Assembly: GCF_954871325.1 (NCBI RefSeq)
Contig: NC_088775.1
Span: 93,243,997 to 93,307,996 of the forward strand
DNA from: Gordionus sp. m RMFG-2023
Lineage: Eukaryota > Nematomorpha > Gordioida > Chordodea > Parachordodidae
Direction of reading: 5' to 3'
Length of the DNA stretch: 64,000 bases
The notes below the pieces were generated by a model that did no database searches, was not told the origin of the DNA, and saw nothing but the letters and a program-made list of their open reading frames with translations. The stretch's first letter is position 1. Every line of letters starts with the position of its first letter. Both the position numbers and the translations under genes were made by a program. Shown here one piece after another: positions 58,857 to 64,000 of the stretch.

Positions 58857-59904
58857 TTCGCTATTTAGCGAATGGGTGATATTTTTTTTATGTTCATCTT
58901 TTCCATTCTTTTTTTTTAAAAAAAAAATTATATCATTTCTTATTTTATTTAAAATCTTTTCTACACGTTTATTTTTAAAAGTGAATTTTTCCCAAAATAT
59001 AAAATTTCTCGAGAGAAAACGGTCTAAAAATTATCCGCTTAGATACCCCTTACCCAAGCCCGGATTTGTTTATTTGACTCGACCCGTTTTATTTTTATAC
59101 TCGAGACCGGTTTTTTTGGGTGGGTCTATAAGATATTGCATAATTTTTTATAAATTGTTTATAAAGGGAAATGGAGAATATGAGCACTGAATCTATGATT
59201 CTCCGGTTGATTCCTATAATTTAAGAGTACAAAATATTCTTAGGGCCACCCAGGGTTCTCATTTTTTCTTATTCTTCAATTATAAGACCCGGATAATTTT
59301 GCGACCTATTTGACCTGGTTTATCAACTGCCGGTTTCTGATTTAAACGGATGGCATCTTCGATTGCATCTATAATAAAAAAATTTGCAATTGTTGATTGC
59401 CAATAATCAATCAATCAATCAATCAATAAGTTACCTATCAATATTTCTTATATATTTTTTTTATAAAAAAAATATGTTATTGATGATGATGAGTGGGTGA
59501 TAGTATTTTTGGCTCGATATTTTTAAAGATAAAACATTTCGTAATTAGCGCATGCGCTCAATGATAATACTTGTAAAATGAAAAGAAAAGAAAAAAACGA
59601 AGAAAGAAAAATAATAATAATAAAAAAAAAATAATGTAAAGAAAAGATGATAAGAATGTGATTATGAAACGTAGATTATAAATTTATTTTTTTAATTTTG
59701 TAAACCAAACTAAACCAAACCTGATTAGGAAGAAGAGATAAAATAAAATAAAAAAATTTTTTTTAAAACTCCGCGAGGAAAATAATAATCGATTACATAT
59801 AAAATTTTATTTTGAGTTTGAAATGGATAGTACGTTTTATCATCGAAAAAGGCGAGTATTCATTTTTTAAGGAGCTTTGTTTAATGGAAAATAAAAAAAA
59901 ATGA
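58857..59904. other. No gene seen
   Basis: The 104-codon frame at 58876-59190 is compositionally biased (Phe/Leu/Lys) and has no motif. 59401-59428 is a short (AATC)n. This may be the 5' intron or promoter region of Par-3. Confidence 0.4.
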
Positions 59905-60545
59905 AATATAATCCCATCTACCATAGTTTTTTTAAAGTTTTTTATAGTTTTTTTAAAGTTTTTTTAAATCTTATCAATGAAGAAATATAATCTCATCATG
60001 ATTTGCATTTAGATTTACCGTAATAGTTTTTTTTAAAGTTTTTTAAAGTTTTTTAAAGTTTTTAATAGTTTTTTTTTCTGAATCTTATCAATGAAATATA
60101 ATCTCAAATGATTCGCATTTAGATTTGTCGTTATAGTTTTATTTAAAGTTTTTTTTCTACACTTTTAAATCTTATCTTTTAAATTTTTAGGAGCTTTATA
60201 TAATTGGAAATATATATAGCTATTTTCAAATGAAATATAATCTCATATCATGTATTACATTTAGAATTACCGTAATAGTTTTTTAAAAGTTTTTTAAAGT
60301 TTTTATAGTTTTCTAAATTTTATCAATGAAATATAATCTCACATGATTTGCATTTAGATTTGTTCGTTATAGTTTTATTTAAAGTTTTTTAAAGTTTTTT
60401 TTTACACTTTTAAATCTTATCTTTAAGGAGCCTTTATAATTGAAAATATATATAGCTATTTCCAAATGAGATATAAATCACATATACATGTATTACATTT
60501 AGATTTACCTGAATAGTTTTTGAAAAGTTTTTTTAAAGTTTTTTA
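59905..60545 (+). repeat. Imperfect tandem repeat, ~235 bp two-part unit
   Basis: AATGAAATATAATCTCA followed by GATTTGCATTTAGATTT or GTATTACATTTAGA and TAGTTTTTTAAAGTTTTTT tracts recurs at about 59911, 59977, 60090, 60229, 60325 and 60465; alternate copies are most alike. Confidence 0.7.
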
Positions 60546-61063
60546 TCTTATCTTTTAAAAAATTATCATCTTTTTAAAAAGAAAAACTTGCTGCTCTATA
60601 TCTACTTGAATGTAAAAAAAAATAATCAAAAAAAACATCGTTTAAAACATTAAAAAACGGGAAAGAAAGTTGGCAAAAAATAAAATAAAAGTTACTTTTT
60701 ATAACAAGATGAAAAAAGAATTGATCGTGATTTGGTCAACGGTCAACACTCCCCCGGTTCAGACTACCCCACAAACCGCTACGAAATAATTAAGGACTCT
60801 ATTTTGGTTTCGATTGTTTTCGAATTTATTTCCATGAATGTTTTACGATTTTTCATAAATATTGTAGTAGTGATGTAATAATATTTGTTTTTTTCCCGAT
60901 GAAAAAAAAACAGTTTTTTATTTTTTTTTAAAAAACACCTAGTTAGATTTTTTTTTTTTTAATTCACCGAAATAATTTTTTTTTAAAAAAATTAACCGAT
61001 TGAAATTTATTATAATTTTATTTTTTTTAAAAATTTAATTCGATTCGATGGAACGCCACGAAG
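60546..61063. other. AT-rich, probably Par-3 intron
   Basis: No coding signal. If the exon at 61064 is internal, this is intron, and the first Par-3 exon lies further left or was not recognised. Confidence 0.4.
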
Positions 61064-63485
61064 CATCCGAACAAAATAAACGGTTTGGCGCCTCAAAATG
61101 GGAAGCGGCCGGAGATCGAAAGTTTGACGGATGCGGATGGCGCACTTTTCGACCTGGACGATATGGTGCTCGACGTCATGGATGACAACGATCATGTATA
61201 TTGCCTTAAATTATTTACGTTAGTTAAGTCATCTACAAGCTAGGCGCCGTATATTTAAAAGGTTTTATGATAGGTTAATTTAAAAAAAAATCACGTGTTC
61301 GAATAATAGCGATCGATAAAAATTTTTTAAAAAATATTTTCGCGCCTATTTCCCACGCGATTTAAATAGTACATGGTCCGCGAAACGCATCCCGCTTCGG
61401 TCCGCTAAGAATTCATTTTAATCACGCTAGATGAGATTAGGGTTCTGTAGAGGAAGTATTTGAAAATAATGTAACACTTAACCCTCTCACCCCTAGCGGG
61501 GTAAATTTTTATTTTTGGATCCCAAATGCCAATACAAATTGTTTAAAATGAAAGAAGTATTATTATGAATGACCTCTCACTCATCGAAATGTGTTGGGGG
61601 CGGGGGAAGGGTACTAGAATTGGTAAAAAGCCCGATTCGGGTCGGTTTTAAAAACCGGCCGGATTTAGATTATAACCGAAATAACATTGCCCATAGCTGG
61701 CGGAAATGCTTGGACATCTGTTCGCTAAATCTCGATGCTATAATACTTTTTTTTAGGGTAAAATCTTAATCGGGCCGGTTTTGAAAAATCTAATCCAAAT
61801 CAACAACACTAGAGGAGGGTACATTCCTGATTATCACAAGACAAATTTTTTGATTCATCTGTTATCACTAGTTTTAAAAGGGCTAACTCAATATTTCATC
61901 CAGCAAAAATATTACGCAAGCCTGAAGATTTTGCTCGTAGAAGGAACGAAGGTTCTAGACATTCGAAATCTCGAGGCTTAAATAATATTTTTCTGGCCTA
62001 AATAGTGAGTTAGCCATTTTGAAAAATCGGCTGAAAACGAGCCATTTTACAACACTAGTTATCGACAAATAAAGCAAAAATTTCTGATTCGACCACCATT
62101 TTTTTTTCGAATAAATATCTGTTAGTATCCGATATTCAAATCAGATTGAATTTCCAGATTAGAAATAGCCTAAGCGATATCTACCTCGTATTTTTTTATA
62201 TAAATTCAATATACTATATCTTTAAAAAAATGTAGAAAATACCCTCCTCTTCCCCCCATCCCCCAAACGATAAATTCAAATTTATGCCAATTTTTTTTCG
62301 AAATTCTAGTATTCTCATTTAAATAAAACACCTTAATTTATAATCCAAAGGTATTCGTCACATTCACAACCCAACCGGAAACTCGAGATTCATCTTCCAA
62401 AATTACGGCCAATCAAAATGAAGGTAGTAGTGCGAACGTCGTCAAAAACACTTTCAACAAAAACAACCCATTTTTCAGCGAGTTTTTTGACGAAAGTTCG
62501 TCGTCCACTTTTTCCTCCTTCTCCTCCTCCTTCCGGTCCGCCACCAATGATCAATCGCTGCGTCCAAAAATCGATCATCAATCAATAATTCAGATACCAA
62601 TAATCGACAATCAACCGATTAATGGGGCCCTCCTCCCCCATCCCGTAACCAATCATGTTGATGCAAACCGAATCGACAATCGATCAATAATTCGCGTGGC
62701 GACTCCTCTTCCAATAATTAACAATAACGCCGATCATCATATTGACAGGAAATCGATAATGGACAATCAAACTCTTTTTGACGACGACCTCGATTACCTG
62801 TATTCCCAGGTGGTGAAAAGGAAGTCCCCCCTCGCCATGAATCACGTGGAACAAGGTGAAACAGCAAGCTTCCTATTACCCCAAAAAGTAGGTGAAACAC
62901 CTGATTCATTATACCCCAGAATCGAGGGGAAGGGAGCGGAGGACGAAGCGGAGATGATATACGCGTTCCCTAGTTACGTGTCCGAAATTGAGATCAAAGA
63001 CGACACAGACACCCTTTCCTCTTCCACTAATAAAGGTAAATTATAATACGGCACGTCAGCCCTTCTATTATGCATAACCGCCTGTCACGTGATTATTAAT
63101 AGGGTCCCAAATTCTTTTTAGTGCTTTGTTAGGGCCGAACAAGAATATAGATATCGATGATTACGATATCATCGATTCTATTGATTCCTAAAGTTAAAGC
63201 GGCCTGGAATTTAATTATCATTTCGGGATTTATTGATCTTTAGTGTCGAGATTCACCTATATAAGTTCGGCAACGAAAGAGAATAAAGAAATTACGTAAG
63301 AGATAGAAAAAGAAAGAAAGAACATTTATAAAATGATATAATTGACTGAGAATCTAATGAACATCCTCTTTTTGCTTTTAGAATTGTACCTACGAAGGAA
63401 TAGCGACCCGTTTGCAGATTACACTATAATATCTTCGCATCCTTCCACTCTTAAAACCCAAAGTATTCATGAAATCTTACTATAA
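61064..63485 (+). CDS. par-3: Par-3 (Bazooka/PARD3) polarity scaffold, N-terminal exons, partial
   Basis: Proposed exons: 61064-61195 (donor GTATAT), 62351-63035 (donor GTAAAT), 63382 to between about 63462 and the stop frame at 63485. Exon 1 ends DADGALFDLDDMVLDVMDDN, which lines up without gaps with the Par-3 CR1 oligomerisation domain ([20 protein letters not shown]). Exon 2 opens VFVTF, matching VAVF that follows there, and ends SYVSEIEIKDD (Par-3: ATSEIEVTP). Exon 3, joined phase 1, reads ELYLRRNSDPFADYT, matching LHVRRSSDPAL, the conserved phospho-site region. The middle of exon 2 is Asn/Asp/Ser-rich and unlike other Par-3. CR1 self-assembles Par-3 at the cell cortex; PDZ domains and the aPKC-binding part would lie beyond the window. 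The CR1 start (MKVTVCFG-like) was not found. The acceptor at 62350 has a weak pyrimidine tract. Confidence 0.82.
61640..61811. mobile_element. hAT MITE remnant in Par-3 intron
   Basis: Right end ATCAACAACACTA; interior GGACATCTGTTCGCTAAATC like 58664-58856. The left end is not clearly defined. GC-rich CGGGTCGGTTTTAAAAACCG palindrome inside. Confidence 0.55.
61869..62057. mobile_element. hAT MITE in Par-3 intron
   Basis: Relative of 12335-12521 (GGCTAACTCAATATTTCATC ... GAGTTAGCCATTT...ACAACACTA), with flanks GTTATCAC and GTTATCGA (6 of 8). It lies between Par-3 exons 1 and 2. Confidence 0.75.
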
Positions 63486-64000
63486 ATTACGCTTTATATA
63501 AAAAAAAAACATTTTAATAATCGGAGATGAATCTTGTCGGCCACTCGTAATGTTAAAACCTAATGACGAACAAGGATCGATAACCCATAAATCATAATGT
63601 TGATTAATATATTTCAGAGACCTGCAGGCCCGACCTTAAGCCCGGATCGGGCCGGTTTCTAGCCGGGCCGGCCCGAAATTGATATGTAGAGATTTTTTTT
63701 ATATCTCCTTAAAGATAAGTTATATATTATGTGATTGTTTATGTCATTGCGTTATTTTTTTTTTTCAACTTTAAATCGTTTTTTATTTTGAGCGCGTGTT
63801 TTTTTTTAAAAAAAATTTTAAAATTTTTATTTTTCCGGAAATGGATTTCCCATCGGAATTCCTACCCTATAAATTCTAGACAATTTCACGGCAAACCTTT
63901 GAAGTCGATTGTAATTTATGTTAGATTTTTCCCATACATATTTTTTTTATTATAAATTATAAACGATTTCCAAATGTTAACCAGCAAAATTGTCTGGAAT
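63486..64000. other. Intron or flank of Par-3, no coding seen
   Basis: 63618-63682 (GACCTGCAGGCCCGACC ... GGGCCGGCCCGAAATT) is a GC-rich worn transposon end like 54600-54880. The 74-codon frame at 63731-63955 is Phe-rich without motif. Confidence 0.45.

Overview
The window is very AT-rich eukaryotic DNA from an animal, probably an invertebrate. The animal assignment rests on one host gene at the right end, the start of a Par-3 (Bazooka/PARD3) polarity gene at about 61064-63485. There are no bacterial features. Everything else is repeats, transposons and small secreted-peptide gene copies. A copepod-like or other arthropod host is only a guess.

Layout. 1-9960: two related copies of a repeat unit. 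Each carries a decayed DUF7869-type transposon ORF, a stretch rich in GGCTAAGG-like words, a conserved TATA-containing block, arrays of a ~180 bp satellite and a ~250 bp terminal arm. About 8670-31955 and 32850-42848 are two direct tandem copies (here B and C) of one segment. Each copy holds a two-exon gene for a short secreted peptide (MKYFTS... signal exon) and relics of Gly/Tyr-rich peptide exons. Copy B was later hit by a Ty3/gypsy-type LTR element, now a fossil. That element was in turn hit by a 7460 bp hAT transposon (17193-24652, perfect 8 bp target duplication). A second hAT (27565-31026, perfect 8 bp target duplication, empty site visible in copy C) also entered copy B. Copy C instead received a 5'-truncated LINE with a restriction-like endonuclease (33681-36441) and carries a tRNA-derived SINE. 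A mitochondrial 12S-like fragment lies between B and C. 42850-60550 is transposon graveyard: hAT fragments, a ~1 kb dispersed repeat, and many MITEs whose ends and target duplications can be read directly. 61064-64000 is the Par-3 gene, with MITEs in its first visible intron.

Main discovery candidate. The 7.46 kb hAT element appears whole. Its transposase gene can be read through 12 exons with conventional splice sites and no interrupting stop (about 1087 aa). Between the N-terminal finger exon and the transposase body sit six tandem copies of a phase-0 exon of 84 or 87 bp. Each copy has its own acceptor and donor, so any number can be spliced in or out without breaking the frame. The modules encode a 28-29 residue Ser/Asp-rich peptide with two hydrophobic patches that resemble SUMO-interacting motifs.

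Other points: a fast-changing secreted-peptide gene pair with conserved signal exon and unlike mature parts; GAAA microsatellites that appear to descend from SINE tails; G-run clusters near both hAT ends. All coordinates were read by eye; no alignment or database search was run.
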